This document shows, in pieces, positions 37,670-47,429 of a stretch of 64,000 nucleotides of DNA. The stretch lies in the NCBI RefSeq assembly GCF_024198235.1, contig NZ_JAKCFB010000003.1, positions 124,001-188,000 on the forward strand, in the 5' to 3' direction. A model generated the notes under the pieces. That model had not been told where the DNA came from. It saw only the letters and a list, made by a program, of their open reading frames with translations, and made no database searches. The position numbers were made by a program, and so were the translations under genes. The first letter of the stretch is position 1, and each line of letters starts with the position of its first letter. This DNA comes from Myxococcus dinghuensis (lineage in GTDB: Bacteria > Myxococcota > Myxococcia > Myxococcales > Myxococcaceae).

Positions 37670-39292
37670 TCAGGTCTTCGCGGGCGCCTTCTCGCCAGCC
37701 CTCTTGGGCCGCCGCTGGGAGCGCTCCAGCTCCTCCTCGAGCGAGCCGAGCTTCGGCAATCGGCCCAGGTCCCCTCCATGGTCGAGGGCCTCGACGAGCA
37801 GGGCGACGAGTGAGCGCCCCACGACGGGGATGTCCTCGACGGGCTCGCGGGTCTCGAGGAGCACGCGCGGATGACGCCCGTGATCCAGCAGGTACGAAGG
37901 GAACCCGCTCGGGTTCGCGGGCTGGGGCTGGAGCAACGCCGCGCGGAGCCGGACGAAGGACTCGCGCGCCCTGCCGTTGCAGGAGCGATACGCGAGGATC
38001 GTCCCGTCCGGCAGGTCGACCATCCCGCGAACCGGGCAGACCTCGTCCTCGCCGAGCAGGATGTGGATCTCCGGCTGTTCGAGGATGGGGCGGATGCGCC
38101 AGGGGTTCGTGCACGCGAAGAGCGTGGCGGAGGCGAGGTGGTCGAAGAGGGCCGTCAGCTCCGCCAGCCCCAGGTGGACCTCCAGCCCGGACTTCGCGGC
38201 GTGTTGCCCCTCATGCTCAGCGAAGATGCGCTCGACGACATCCAGGACGGACGTGCTCCCCTTGCGAGCGATGACGCCCGCGCGGGGAACGAGCGCGCCC
38301 GTGGCATCCACCTCCACCGCGAAGACGCCTCCTTCGATGGACCAGAGCACCCGCGAGCCCACGACGTCCTTCACGTGGATCGACACACGCGAGACAGTCG
38401 AGGGCACGGCGTCTGGCGCGAGCCAGGGACCGCCGTAGGGACTCTTCCCTTGCTTCGCCTGCTTCATCGCTTTCGCGTGGGACACCTCCAGCATCGGATT
38501 GCGGAAGTCGAGGCGTCCGTCATTGCTCACGTAGGGGAACAAACGCATGAGCCACCCTGCGGCCTTCTCACCGCCATACGCGGCCACGGGCTTGTAGAGC
38601 TCCTTCCAGAGCTTGCGATCCGGCTTCCCCTCCGAGGCGCGGATGAGTTCGTCCGCGATGGGGACGAGCGAGGACGTCCACCACGCCAGCTCGAACTCCG
38701 CGATGACGTCGATGCGGCGCCGGATGGCCCGCCAGTCCTCCGGAGTCCCCAGCAGGGTGACGCGTGGAATGCCACACACACAGGTGACGTAGAAATCGAA
38801 GTAGGGGGACATGACGTCCATCAGGACGACGTCCCCCGCCATGCGCTCGATGTCCGTGGTGGTGGAGAAGTCGCACGACAAGAGCCGAGGCAGTCCAGGC
38901 CCGAGCGCCTCGCGCAGACATGCGCGGAAGCCATCGAGCACGGCGCGGATGTCCTCTTCACCCTGGGGCAGGGACTCGACGGCGACCTCCAACACGCGGC
39001 GCCCTTCATGACGGACGAGCCGGGAACGGAGCTGCTCGGCGTTCAGCCGGACGTGCTGTGCGAACCCCTGGGCGATGGTCAGCCAGACGACGTCGGGCGA
39101 GAGCACGAGGGGCCGATGCTCAGCGAAGGCCCGATGGACGGCGGCCACCAGCGGGTGAAGCCCGCCCGGGTCCATGACACGGGTCTGGGCGTCTGGCGCG
39201 AACCAGAGCGCCTCGCCCACGAGCTGCGCCAGCGGCACGGTCTCCAGCGGCGTCTTCGCCTCTTCGACCTCGTCCACTTCGAAGGTGATCAT
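37670..39292 (-). CDS. DUF4419 family protein, copy A
   Basis: A 540-residue soluble protein of family DUF4419, with no known activity. Core blocks are HPLVAAVHRAFAEHRPLVLS, PDVVWLTIAQGFAQHVRLNA, GDVVLMDVMSPYFDFYVTCV and CGIPRVTLLGTPEDWRAIRR. A C-terminal extension of about 190 residues (from GVIARKGSTSVLDVVERIFA) is shared with the adjacent copy. A good ribosome site GGCAGGAGC precedes the ATG. It is arranged in tandem with its paralogue, 106 bases apart. Confidence 0.88.
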   Translation of the reverse strand: MITFEVDEVEEAKTPLETVPLAQLVGEALWFAPDAQTRVMDPGGLHPLVAAVHRAFAEHRPLVLSPDVVWLTIAQGFAQHVRLNAEQLRSRLVRHEGRRVLEVAVESLPQGEEDIRAVLDGFRACLREALGPGLPRLLSCDFSTTTDIERMAGDVVLMDVMSPYFDFYVTCVCGIPRVTLLGTPEDWRAIRRRIDVIAEFELAWWTSSLVPIADELIRASEGKPDRKLWKELYKPVAAYGGEKAAGWLMRLFPYVSNDGRLDFRNPMLEVSHAKAMKQAKQGKSPYGGPWLAPDAVPSTVSRVSIHVKDVVGSRVLWSIEGGVFAVEVDATGALVPRAGVIARKGSTSVLDVVERIFAEHEGQHAAKSGLEVHLGLAELTALFDHLASATLFACTNPWRIRPILEQPEIHILLGEDEVCPVRGMVDLPDGTILAYRSCNGRARESFVRLRAALLQPQPANPSGFPSYLLDHGRHPRVLLETREPVEDIPVVGRSLVALLVEALDHGGDLGRLPKLGSLEEELERSQRRPKRAGEKAPAKT

Positions 39293-39398
39293 GCTCCTGC
39301 CCCCTCTTCATCGCGTGCGGAGTGGACTGACCAGGCACCATGCCCTCGACGCTCGCCGGGGAATCCTATCCCCGCCCGGCGAGTCGAGGCACGACGAC

Positions 39399-41000
39399 TC
39401 AGGTGGTGCGACCGTGCCTCCGCCGAGGCTGAAGCACCTCCGCGAGACACTCGGTATGGGTCAGCCGGCCCACGTCCCCGCCAACCTCGATCGCCCGGGT
39501 CAACACCTCGAGGAGCGACTTCCCCACGATGGGAATCTCCGAGGCCGGCTGCAAGGTCCGCATCGGGAGCGTCCGGGGATTGTCGTCCGACGAATTCGAC
39601 AGGAACTCCAGGTCCTTCGCGGGGAAGGGCTGGAAGAGTTCCGAGCGCAGGCGGATGAGGACATACGGACGCTCGCCGTAGTGGTTGGACAGCGCGAGCA
39701 CGCTCCCATCCGGCAAGTCGACGATGCAGTGCACCAGGGTGGCAGTTCCCCATGGGAGCAGGATGTCGACCTCCATGTGCTCCGACACGGGTCGCACGCG
39801 CCAGGGGTTCGTCCCGGGGAAGAGCGTCGCCGTGGTGACGCGGTCATACAGCGCCGTCAGCTCCGCGAGGCCATGGTAGGCGGTGGGCTCCGTCGCGCGT
39901 GTCACGGTGTGCTCGGCCGCGAGCGTCTCGACGAAGTCAGGGACGGAGATGCCCGCCACCTTGCGCACGACGACGCCCGCGCGGGGCATGAGCGCGCCCT
40001 TCGCATCCACCGCCGCCGCGAGCACGCCCGCCTCGATGGACCATGTCTCCCGGCGCTCGTCGTCCTCGTACGAGATGTGGAACGGCACGCTCGACAGCCC
40101 GGCGGGGATGTCCCTCAGCGGAATCCCCGGCACGTCGAACCCATCCGCGTCGGCGTTCTCCTCCGACCATCGCATCAGCTCCGCGTGGGGCCGTTCGAGC
40201 AAGGGGTTGCGGACGTCGAACCGCCCGGCGCCCGCGACATAGGGGAAGAGCCGCATCACCCAACCCGCCATGCGGTCCCATCCATAGGCCTGGCGAGGCT
40301 TGTAGAGCTCCTTCCAGAACTCCCGGTCCGGCGTCCCCTCCGAGGCGCGGATGAACTCGTCGAGGATGGGCACCAGGGAAGACGTCCACCAACCGAGGTC
40401 GAACTCCGCCACGACGTCGACGCGGCGCCGGATGGCCCGCCAGTCCTCGGGAGTCCCCAGCAGCGTGATTCGCGGGATGCCACAACTGATCATCACCTCG
40501 AAGTCGAAGTAGGGCGACATCGCGTCCATGAGCACCACGTCCCCCGCCATGCGCTCGACGTCGGTGCTCGTGGAGAAATCACAGGACAGCAGCCGGGGAA
40601 GCCCGGGGCCGACGGCCACTCGCAGTTGTTCCCGGAAGGCCCCGAACAGCCCCTTGAACTCCTCATCGGTCCCAGGTGTCGTAGGAACCTCCACCCTCAG
40701 CGTCGAGCGTCCCTCATGACGGACGAGGCGCCCCCGGAACCGCTCGGCGTTGAGACGGATGTGATGGGCGAGCCCCTGCGCGAGGGTGAGCCAGACGACG
40801 TCCGGGGAGAGGACCAGGGGGCGGTGGTCCGCGAAGGCCTGATGGACGGCGGCGAGGAGCGGATGCACGCCATGGAGCTGGATGACCCGCGTCCCGGCGT
40901 CAGGGACGAACCAGAGCGCCTCTCCTATCAGGTCCCCCAGGGGCACGGTCTCCAGCGGGGTCTGCGTCTCCTCGACGGCATCCACTGCGAAGGTCGACAT
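39399..41000 (-). CDS. DUF4419 family protein, copy B
   Basis: A 533-residue tandem paralogue of copy A, with the same order of blocks: HPLLAAVHQAFADHRPLVLS, PDVVWLTLAQGLAHHIRLNA, GDVVLMDAMSPYFDFEVMIS and CGIPRITLLGTPEDWRAIRR. The C-terminal extension (GVVVRKVAGISVPDFVETLA) is also conserved. ATG of MSTFAVDA is used, after GAGAGAG; a GTG six codons upstream is an alternative. The similarity over full length and same orientation indicate a local gene duplication. Confidence 0.88.
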   Translation of the reverse strand: MSTFAVDAVEETQTPLETVPLGDLIGEALWFVPDAGTRVIQLHGVHPLLAAVHQAFADHRPLVLSPDVVWLTLAQGLAHHIRLNAERFRGRLVRHEGRSTLRVEVPTTPGTDEEFKGLFGAFREQLRVAVGPGLPRLLSCDFSTSTDVERMAGDVVLMDAMSPYFDFEVMISCGIPRITLLGTPEDWRAIRRRVDVVAEFDLGWWTSSLVPILDEFIRASEGTPDREFWKELYKPRQAYGWDRMAGWVMRLFPYVAGAGRFDVRNPLLERPHAELMRWSEENADADGFDVPGIPLRDIPAGLSSVPFHISYEDDERRETWSIEAGVLAAAVDAKGALMPRAGVVVRKVAGISVPDFVETLAAEHTVTRATEPTAYHGLAELTALYDRVTTATLFPGTNPWRVRPVSEHMEVDILLPWGTATLVHCIVDLPDGSVLALSNHYGERPYVLIRLRSELFQPFPAKDLEFLSNSSDDNPRTLPMRTLQPASEIPIVGKSLLEVLTRAIEVGGDVGRLTHTECLAEVLQPRRRHGRTT

Positions 41001-41112
41001 GGTGCGCTCTCTCGTCACGGCGAGTGGCTCGAAGCCGCCCGTACCGGGCCGGCACCCGACGCATCCACCTCCATCGACCTGACGCCCACCCTGGCCCCAG
41101 GCCTCCGCGACC

Positions 41113-42324
41113 TCACCCCGCCGGGACGAGCGTCAGCTCGGCGATCTCCGGCGAAGGCCCCAGCCGCAGCGGCGGGCCCCAGTAGCCAGTGCCCCGGTGC
41201 GTGTACACGCGCACCCCGGCGACGGTGGCCAGTCCGCGAACCACCGGCTGCTGGAGCTTGATGAAGAACATGAACGGGAACACCTGCCCGCCATGGGTGT
41301 GGCCGGAGAGCTGGAGGTCCACCCGGACGCCGGACTCGGCCACGCGCAGCGCGGAGCGGGGCTGATGCGCCAGCAACACGCGCGGCACCTCCGGAGGCGC
41401 GCCCGCGAGCGCCACGTCCGGCCGGCTCGCGTGCGCCGGTACGATGTGCCCCGCGTCGTGGTCCGTGATGCCCGCGACCACGAGCCGCGCCCCGTCCCGC
41501 TCCACCACCTGGTGCGCGTTGCGCAGCACCGTGAGCCCCAGCCGCGACACCTCCGCCTCCCACGCGGGCCCACCGTGGTAGTACTCGTGGTTGCCCGTCA
41601 CGTAGAACACCCCGAGCGACCCGCGCAGCTCCGCCAGCGGACGCACCTCGTCGCGGAGCGTCCCCACGTCGCCGTCCACCAGGTCCCCCGTCACCGCGAC
41701 GATGTCCGGCTTCAGCGCGTTCACCTGCTCCACCACGCGCCGCAGCCACCGACCATCCAGCGTGGGCCCCACATGGACGTCCGAGATCTGCACCACCTTC
41801 AGCCCGCGCAGCCCCTCGCCCAGCCCCTCCACCGGCACCGTCACCCGCTCCACCGTGGCCCGGCCCCGCGCGGTGAAGAACGCGTACACCACCGCGGGCA
41901 GCGCCACGGCGAGCACCGCCACGGCCTTGCCCCGGGCCAGCGGCAGCCCCTCCGGCACCACGCCCGCCGCGCCGAGCACGGCGCCCACCACGTCCGCCAT
42001 CAGCACCGCGCTGAGCAGGACGCCGAAGCTCCCCAGCCAGATGAACGACGTCCACTGCAACACGCGCGAGAGCCGCGTCGCCTCGCCCCGGGCCCAGACG
42101 AGCCCGGCGGGCAGCGACAGGAACAGCAGCGCCACGGCCACGCAGCCCAGCACGCCCCAGGGCGCGGGCCACGCCGGGCTCACGAACAGGCGCGTCGCGA
42201 TGTACGCGTGCAGCCCCCCGAACATCGACAGGATGAGGCCCAGCGACAGCAGCCACCGCGACACCCGGGGCCTCGCGCGAGACCGTCGCCCCTCCTGCTC
42301 CACGCTTTCGGACAGCTCCGCCAC
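41113..42324 (-). CDS. Membrane-anchored metallophosphoesterase (YkuE-like)
   Basis: A 403-residue calcineurin-type phosphoesterase. The N-terminal 150 residues hold four membrane helices (for example GVLGCVAVALLFLSLPAGLV). The catalytic domain has the metal-site motifs VVQISDVHVGPTLDG, AVTGDLVDGD, YVTGNHEYYHGG and LSGHTHGGQVFP in the right order. The start is GTG after CGGAGGTCCTGGTC; no Met gives a full membrane region. It is divergent from the Coa1-like gene. The substrate may be a nucleotide-sugar lipid or similar phosphoester. Confidence 0.88.
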   Translation of the reverse strand: MAELSESVEQEGRRSRARPRVSRWLLSLGLILSMFGGLHAYIATRLFVSPAWPAPWGVLGCVAVALLFLSLPAGLVWARGEATRLSRVLQWTSFIWLGSFGVLLSAVLMADVVGAVLGAAGVVPEGLPLARGKAVAVLAVALPAVVYAFFTARGRATVERVTVPVEGLGEGLRGLKVVQISDVHVGPTLDGRWLRRVVEQVNALKPDIVAVTGDLVDGDVGTLRDEVRPLAELRGSLGVFYVTGNHEYYHGGPAWEAEVSRLGLTVLRNAHQVVERDGARLVVAGITDHDAGHIVPAHASRPDVALAGAPPEVPRVLLAHQPRSALRVAESGVRVDLQLSGHTHGGQVFPFMFFIKLQQPVVRGLATVAGVRVYTHRGTGYWGPPLRLGPSPEIAELTLVPAG

Positions 42325-42457
42325 GACCAGGACCTCCGCGCCGCACGCTCCAGGATGATTCGTCCCCGGGCTGGGTTGGGAGCATAACGGTCGGCCTCGT
42401 CGCCTGCCCGGCAACCCGCCCGCCTGCCCGTTAGTGTGAGGCCACGGAGACCCGCGC

Positions 42458-42901
42458 ATGCCCTCGCAGCACCGCGACAGCCCCTGGCAGAGCTGGATGG
42501 TGGCCGCCGCGCTCGTCGTCGGTGGGCTCGGCTGCTTCGCGGCGGGGGTCGCGTGGATCTCCCGCTCCCTCTTCCAGGACATGGAGCGCGAGCTGCGCCG
42601 GGCGGACGTCCACCGCCTCGTGCTGCGCACCGCCGAGTCCACGCCGCTCGCCACCGACCGGCTCGGCGCTCCCCTGACGAGCAGCTTCCTCACCCTGCGC
42701 GCCCATGACGGCGCGGCCGAAGGCGGGCGCGTCGACTTCGACCTCACGGTGCAGGGCCCGCTCGGGCGCGGCGTGCTCCAGGCGCGGGTGACCTACACGC
42801 CGGAGACGTGGACGCTGCGCCGGCTGGTGCTCGACCCGGACGAGGGCCCTCCGGTGGAGCTGCCCGCCGGGGGCAGCACGCCCGTCCCGCCTGCGGACTG
42901 A
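42458..42901 (+). CDS. Coa1-like cytochrome oxidase assembly-family membrane protein
   Basis: A 147-residue protein with one N-terminal membrane helix (MVAAALVVGGLGCFAAGVAW). The periplasmic part has the pattern LGAPLTSSFLTLR, then DFDLTVQGPLGRGVLQARVT and WTLRRLVLDPDEG, which is the Coa1/Tim21-like domain also common in bacterial membrane proteins of unknown role. The tail is Pro/Gly-rich. There are no oxidase genes nearby, so the name describes fold only. Confidence 0.65.
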   Translation: MPSQHRDSPWQSWMVAAALVVGGLGCFAAGVAWISRSLFQDMERELRRADVHRLVLRTAESTPLATDRLGAPLTSSFLTLRAHDGAAEGGRVDFDLTVQGPLGRGVLQARVTYTPETWTLRRLVLDPDEGPPVELPAGGSTPVPPAD

Positions 42902-42966
42902 GCACCCCGCCCCACGCCCGGGCGGCACGCTCCGCGCGCGAGCGAGGCGCGACCTAGGTTGAGGGC

Positions 42967-43488
42967 ATGAAGACCTCCCGCCTTTTCGCCCTCGGGTTGC
43001 TCGCCAGCACCACCGCCCTGGCCGCGCCGAAGTCGGCCTTGCGGCTCCAGACGTCGAACAACGACGTCTCCGTCCAGGTCACCGACCAGAGCCTCTCCGG
43101 CTCGGACATGCAGTTGAAGCTGGCCAACGACACCCTCCGCGGCCAGGCCTTCGGCCGCCCCGTGGACCTCACGCTGAAGAACGACACCGTCCGTGGCCAG
43201 TACGGCGGCAAGCCCGTGGACCTGAAGGTGACCGACAGGGAGGAGATCCTCGAGGCCGAGGGGACGTTCGGCGGTCAGCTCACCAGCTTCCAGGTAGGCC
43301 CCCAGCAGGTCACCGGCACGGTGGGCCTGTGCAACTACCAGTTGCTCATCACGCGGCATGACCGCTACGAGGGCTGGCGCACCTGCGGCGAGAAGCTGGA
43401 CCGCTCCGTGTCGCTCTACGTGCCCGCGCGGCTCGCCGACGAGAACGACGAGCTCGCCGCCGCGCTCTCCCTGCTGCTGGCGCAATAG
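42967..43488 (+). CDS. Exported hypothetical protein
   Basis: A 173-residue secreted protein with signal MKTSRLFALGLLASTTALAA. The body is strand-rich with short repeats: VSVQVTDQSLSGSDMQLKLA, then VDLTLKNDTVRGQYGGKPVD and LKVTDREEILEAEGTFG. Two cysteines (GLCNYQLL and WRTCGEKL) may form a disulfide. No family is recognised. It begins after GAGGGC. Confidence 0.65.
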   Translation: MKTSRLFALGLLASTTALAAPKSALRLQTSNNDVSVQVTDQSLSGSDMQLKLANDTLRGQAFGRPVDLTLKNDTVRGQYGGKPVDLKVTDREEILEAEGTFGGQLTSFQVGPQQVTGTVGLCNYQLLITRHDRYEGWRTCGEKLDRSVSLYVPARLADENDELAAALSLLLAQ

Positions 43489-43584
43489 CCTGGCGTCCGC
43501 TTCGTCTTGCTTTCGCGAATCGAGACCCGCGCACCATAGGGTGCGCCATCTCGTCACGATTCTCGAACTCGACGGAGCGACGAC

Positions 43585-44382
43585 ATGGCGCAGATGCACG
43601 AGGTGGACTTCCAGATCTTCGGCGACGACCTCCAGTTCGTGGAGGTGGAGCTGGACCCGCGAGAGGCAGCCGTCGCCGAGGCGGGCACGCTCATGTACAT
43701 GGAGGACGGCATCGAGATGGAGACCCTCTTCGGTGACGGCTCCGAGAAGAAGAGCGGCTTCCTGGGCTCGCTGCTCGGCGCGGGCAAGCGCCTGCTGACG
43801 GGTGAATCCCTCTTCACCACCGTCTTCCTCAACCAGGGCAGCGGCAAGCGCAAGGTGGCCTTCGCGGCGCCCTACCCCGGGAAGATCATCCCGGTGAACC
43901 TGAAGGAGCTGGGCGGGGAGCTCATCGCGCAGAAGGACAGCTTCCTCGCGGCGGCGAAGGGCGTGTCGCTGGACATCGCGTTCCAGAAGAAGCTGGGCAC
44001 CGGCCTGTTCGGCGGCGAGGGCTTCATCATGCAGCGGCTGCGCGGTGATGGCCTCGCCTTCATCCACGCGGGTGGCACCCTGCGCGAGCGCACGCTCGCG
44101 GCCGGGGAGATGCTGCGCGTGGACACCGGCTGCATCGTCGCGTTCCAGCCCTCGGTGGACTACGACATCCAGATGGTGAGCGGCATCAAGACGGCCTTCT
44201 TCGGCGGCGAGGGCCTCTTCTTCGCCACCCTGCGGGGCCCCGGCAAGGTGTGGCTCCAGTCGCTGCCCTTCAGCCGGCTCGCGGGCCGCATCCTCTCCGC
44301 CGCCGGACCCGGTGGCGCGCGCGAGGAGGGCAGCGTGCTGGGCGGCGTCGGCCTGGGCTCGCTGCTCGGCGGCGACGACTGA
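43585..44382 (+). CDS. TIGR00266/AIM24 family protein
   Basis: A 265-residue protein of the TIGR00266 (AIM24) family, a conserved beta-rich trimeric protein of unknown function related to a tryptophan-RNA-binding attenuator fold. Signature segments are [60 protein letters not shown] and [20 protein letters not shown], with a Gly-rich end. A good ribosome site precedes the ATG. It ends against a shared terminator. Confidence 0.93.
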   Translation: MAQMHEVDFQIFGDDLQFVEVELDPREAAVAEAGTLMYMEDGIEMETLFGDGSEKKSGFLGSLLGAGKRLLTGESLFTTVFLNQGSGKRKVAFAAPYPGKIIPVNLKELGGELIAQKDSFLAAAKGVSLDIAFQKKLGTGLFGGEGFIMQRLRGDGLAFIHAGGTLRERTLAAGEMLRVDTGCIVAFQPSVDYDIQMVSGIKTAFFGGEGLFFATLRGPGKVWLQSLPFSRLAGRILSAAGPGGAREEGSVLGGVGLGSLLGGDD

Positions 44383-44383
44383 G

Positions 44384-44433
44384 CGACGCGCGGGCCTCCC
44401 TCGTCCATGGGAGGGAGGCCTCACCGCGCGTCG
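44384..44433. terminator. Strong bidirectional hairpin between convergent genes
   Basis: GACGCGCGG and GCCTCCCTC pair with GAGGGAGGC and CCGCGCGTC (18 pairs, one four-base bulge) around an eight-base loop. It separates the AIM24 gene and the AgmC-like gene. Confidence 0.7.
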
Positions 44434-44442
44434 TGAGGCGCG

Positions 44443-46860
44443 CTACCGACGGCGGCGACGCACCAACGCGGCCCAGCCCACCAGCAGGGCCCACGCCCCC
44501 GCCATGCCCGCCGGCGAGGCACCGCAGCCGCCGCAGCCGACATCGAGCGCCGTGGGCCCCCTCACCTGGAAGGAGGTGCTGGGCGAGCGCGGGCCGGGCT
44601 CGTTCGTGACGAGCAGGTAGGCGGAGACGGCGTGTTCGCCCTCGACCAGCTCCGCGCCCTTGGGCAGCACGTACCGGAACGCGCCGAGCGAATCCACGAC
44701 CACCGTGGCCACGCGGGTGCCGTCCACCTCCAGCGCCACGGAGGCTCCGGGGAGGGCCGCGCCAGCGAACAGCGGGCGGGGGTCCACGACCTCACCCGAA
44801 GCGGGGACGACGACCACCGGCGCATCCGTCGTCGGCTGCGTCCCACCATCCGAGGTCCCCGAGTCCGGAGTGCCGGAGTCGGGAGTCCCCGAGTCCGGCG
44901 CGCCCGCGTCTGGAGTCCCGGAGTCCGGCTCACCCGCGTCGGGTGTCTGCGGGTCCTCGACGGACTCGAAAATGGTGTTGGCCGTGGACGGTCCGGTGTC
45001 GCCGGCGGCGCTGTGCGCGTGCGCGTTGACGCGGTGCGGACCGGGCAGCAGCGGCTCGTCGTCGGGAACCTGGAAGCGGAAGCGCCCGAACGCATCCGCC
45101 TTGACGATGGCCTCGGGCCGGTCGTCCAAGTAGATGCCCACCGTGTCGGCATCGGGCGCGACGCCGGCGATGAACGGGAGCGGCCCCGTCACGTCCCCCG
45201 CCTCGGGGACGACGATGACGGGCTGCGCGAGCGTGCCCGCGTCACTCGCCTGGGCGGCGCCCACGGTGAAGGACACCTCGGTCGCCGCGATGCTGTAGAG
45301 CCCGAGCCCCTCCGAGCGGGCCGACACCGTGTGGACACCGTCCGTGAGCGCGGGCGCCGGCAGGGTGACGGAGAAGGCGCCATCCGTGTCCGCGGAGAAC
45401 TGAACGGAAGCCGCTCCGTCCACGTAGAGGATGATGCGATGGCCGGGGTCCGCGCTCCCCTGGATGACAGGGCGAGCGCGCACACCGACCTGGTTCGCGG
45501 TGGGTGAGGTGATGACGGGCTGCGAGGGTTGCTTGAAGGGGACCAGGTGGCCCCGATCTTCCCCAGAGCCTCCCGCCGAGGCGCCGTAGCTCGGGCCGAA
45601 CGTCCCCGCGTCCGCGTTCGTCACGCTCCCTGGATCTCCCGGGGCGATGCTGGTCGGGCATGAAATCGACGAGCCCTGTGCCAGGAGGAAGCCACCGCCA
45701 CCGCCGCCACCAGGCCCGTACGCGGAGGACTCCACCACCACGTCGCCACCGTGCCCGCCGTTGGCCTGCATGGCGCCACACTGCAGCGCGCCGCCGACCC
45801 GCACGATGACCGAGCCGCCCGCACCGCCACCACCCGAGGCGTCCTCGCCCGACGCGGCGGACGCGGACGCGCCGTTGGCGGAGACTCGACCAGTCCCCGA
45901 CATCGAGGCCGCGCGCACGAGCACCATGCCTCCGCCGGCGGCGCCGGCCGAGCCCGCGTTGTCATCCCCTTCCCCCGCTCCACCGCCACCGCCGAAGAGG
46001 GCCGCGTTGATGATGGAGTACGCCATCACCACGCCGCCCTTGCCGCCCACCGTGCGCGAGCTGTCGAACGGCGCGGAGCGTCCTCCCGTGCCGCCGAGGC
46101 CCCGGTGCCCGCCGCCACCACCGCCCGCGCCATTGCAGTTGCCGCCGCCTCCGGCGTTGACGAGGTTGCCCGCGCCAGCGGCCGTGCCGTAGCGCTTCAC
46201 CACCACGCCCTCGCCCTTGTAGGCGCCCCCGTCACCGGACAGCACGTCATTGCCGGCGCAACCCGTCGTGGACGCATGGTTGGCGAAGGCGCCGCCGCGG
46301 AAGCCCAGTCCATCGGCGGAGATGACACCGTTGTGTGTCACCGCGCCGGTGGCGAGGAAGGCCACGATGCCGCCGCTGCGCCCGTTCCAGGCGGGAGCGA
46401 CGAGCGTGCCGCTGGAGGTGATGGTGACGGTGGAGTACTCGGGCACTCGGACCACCTGGGCCCCTTCGGCCGTATAGGAGTACGCGAGCGGCGCCGTGAG
46501 ATGGATCTCCGTCGGGCTGCCCGTCACCACCCGCGCCACGCGTCCGAACTCCCAACGTCCCACGTTGCCCGGGTCCGTGTTCCCGGTGCTCCCGGAGGCC
46601 GTGCCTGGGTCGAAGCCCGCGGTCTGGTGGACGAGCACCAGGTCGCCCTTCGAGAAGCTCTCCGTGCTGTCGACCACGAGCAGCGTTCCACCGGACAGCG
46701 CCTCGGTGGAGAACGGCACGGCGGCGTTGATGGTGCGACGAGGCGTGCTGACGGTGAGCGCGCCGAGATGGCCATCACCCAGTCCGAAGGAATCCAGCTC
46801 CGCCAGGGCAGGGGTCGTCACCAGGAGAAACAGGAACGAGAAGAAGGACGCGAGACGCAT
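44443..46860 (-). CDS. Large surface protein with MYXO-CTERM-like tail, AgmC-like
   Basis: An 805-residue exported protein. The signal is MRLASFFSFLFLLVTTPALA. Residues 60-420 are Gly/Ala/Ser-rich with many GGGGGGGG runs in a beta-helix-like array. Two Ig-like modules follow: HRIILYVDGAASVQFSADTD (about 490) and VGIYLDDRPEAIVKADAFGR (about 580). A PDSGT repeat linker and a third Ig-like module (VALEVDGTRVATVVVDSLGA) follow. The end, CGGCGASPAGMAGAWALLVG then WAALVRRRRR, is a Cys-helix-Arg tail of the MYXO-CTERM/myxosortase type. It resembles adventurous gliding protein AgmC, but this assignment is only by architecture. Confidence 0.75.
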   Translation of the reverse strand: MRLASFFSFLFLLVTTPALAELDSFGLGDGHLGALTVSTPRRTINAAVPFSTEALSGGTLLVVDSTESFSKGDLVLVHQTAGFDPGTASGSTGNTDPGNVGRWEFGRVARVVTGSPTEIHLTAPLAYSYTAEGAQVVRVPEYSTVTITSSGTLVAPAWNGRSGGIVAFLATGAVTHNGVISADGLGFRGGAFANHASTTGCAGNDVLSGDGGAYKGEGVVVKRYGTAAGAGNLVNAGGGGNCNGAGGGGGGHRGLGGTGGRSAPFDSSRTVGGKGGVVMAYSIINAALFGGGGGAGEGDDNAGSAGAAGGGMVLVRAASMSGTGRVSANGASASAASGEDASGGGGAGGSVIVRVGGALQCGAMQANGGHGGDVVVESSAYGPGGGGGGGFLLAQGSSISCPTSIAPGDPGSVTNADAGTFGPSYGASAGGSGEDRGHLVPFKQPSQPVITSPTANQVGVRARPVIQGSADPGHRIILYVDGAASVQFSADTDGAFSVTLPAPALTDGVHTVSARSEGLGLYSIAATEVSFTVGAAQASDAGTLAQPVIVVPEAGDVTGPLPFIAGVAPDADTVGIYLDDRPEAIVKADAFGRFRFQVPDDEPLLPGPHRVNAHAHSAAGDTGPSTANTIFESVEDPQTPDAGEPDSGTPDAGAPDSGTPDSGTPDSGTSDGGTQPTTDAPVVVVPASGEVVDPRPLFAGAALPGASVALEVDGTRVATVVVDSLGAFRYVLPKGAELVEGEHAVSAYLLVTNEPGPRSPSTSFQVRGPTALDVGCGGCGASPAGMAGAWALLVGWAALVRRRRR

Positions 46861-46923
46861 GTACCTTCCATGCTGCCCCAGAATCCCAGGTCTTCGCGAG
46901 GGCGTGGCTGGTGGTTCCTGGAA

Positions 46924-47418
46924 CTACTTGCCCGGGTGCGTCAGAGCCCTTGCGTTGCGGGGGGCGAAGAACGGCTGGCGGGCGAGACGAGGGAGGAGCG
47001 ACTTGTCCAGGCACCAGAGCTGGAGGGCATCCTGCCACTCGCCCAGCTCCGCGACGGCGCGCACGGAGGGGTCGTCGCGATAGAGGTCGTTGAGGTTGTG
47101 GACGAGGACGGAGAGGTCCTCCACCTCCCAGCGCTCGGTGCGCTCCCCATACTGGACGTGCAGCTCGAGGACGGGGCGCTCGCGCACGTCGACGACCTTG
47201 AGCGTGCGGGCGGAGCCCCCCATGGCGAGGGTGAGGGGCCCCATGAGCTCGTCCGGGCGCACGTCGTAGGCGACGGTGAGTCCACCCATCAACAGTCCCG
47301 CGTCACACAGTCGCAGGAGTGAGACCTGGGGCGGCTCTTCGCGGGACACGACCTCGAGGGCGGCCTCGCGGTCCTTGAGGAGTCGCTCTCGGGTGAGCAC
47401 GTCGAGCAGGGAGGGCAT
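46924..47418 (-). CDS. Conserved hypothetical protein
   Basis: A 164-residue soluble acidic protein. It is strand-rich with HVQYGERTERWEVEDLSVLV and a C-terminal helical part (LGEWQDALQLWCLDKSLLPR). No family is recognised. It starts 11 bases after the cupin gene ends, so it is the last gene of the methyltransferase-cupin operon. The ribosome site is weak. Confidence 0.6.
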   Translation of the reverse strand: MPSLLDVLTRERLLKDREAALEVVSREEPPQVSLLRLCDAGLLMGGLTVAYDVRPDELMGPLTLAMGGSARTLKVVDVRERPVLELHVQYGERTERWEVEDLSVLVHNLNDLYRDDPSVRAVAELGEWQDALQLWCLDKSLLPRLARQPFFAPRNARALTHPGK

Positions 47419-47429
47419 GCGGCGAGGCG

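Noticed and set aside
44840..44960. A repeat array of regulatory type
   Set aside because: It encodes the PDSGT linker in frame inside the AgmC-like gene, so coding explains it.
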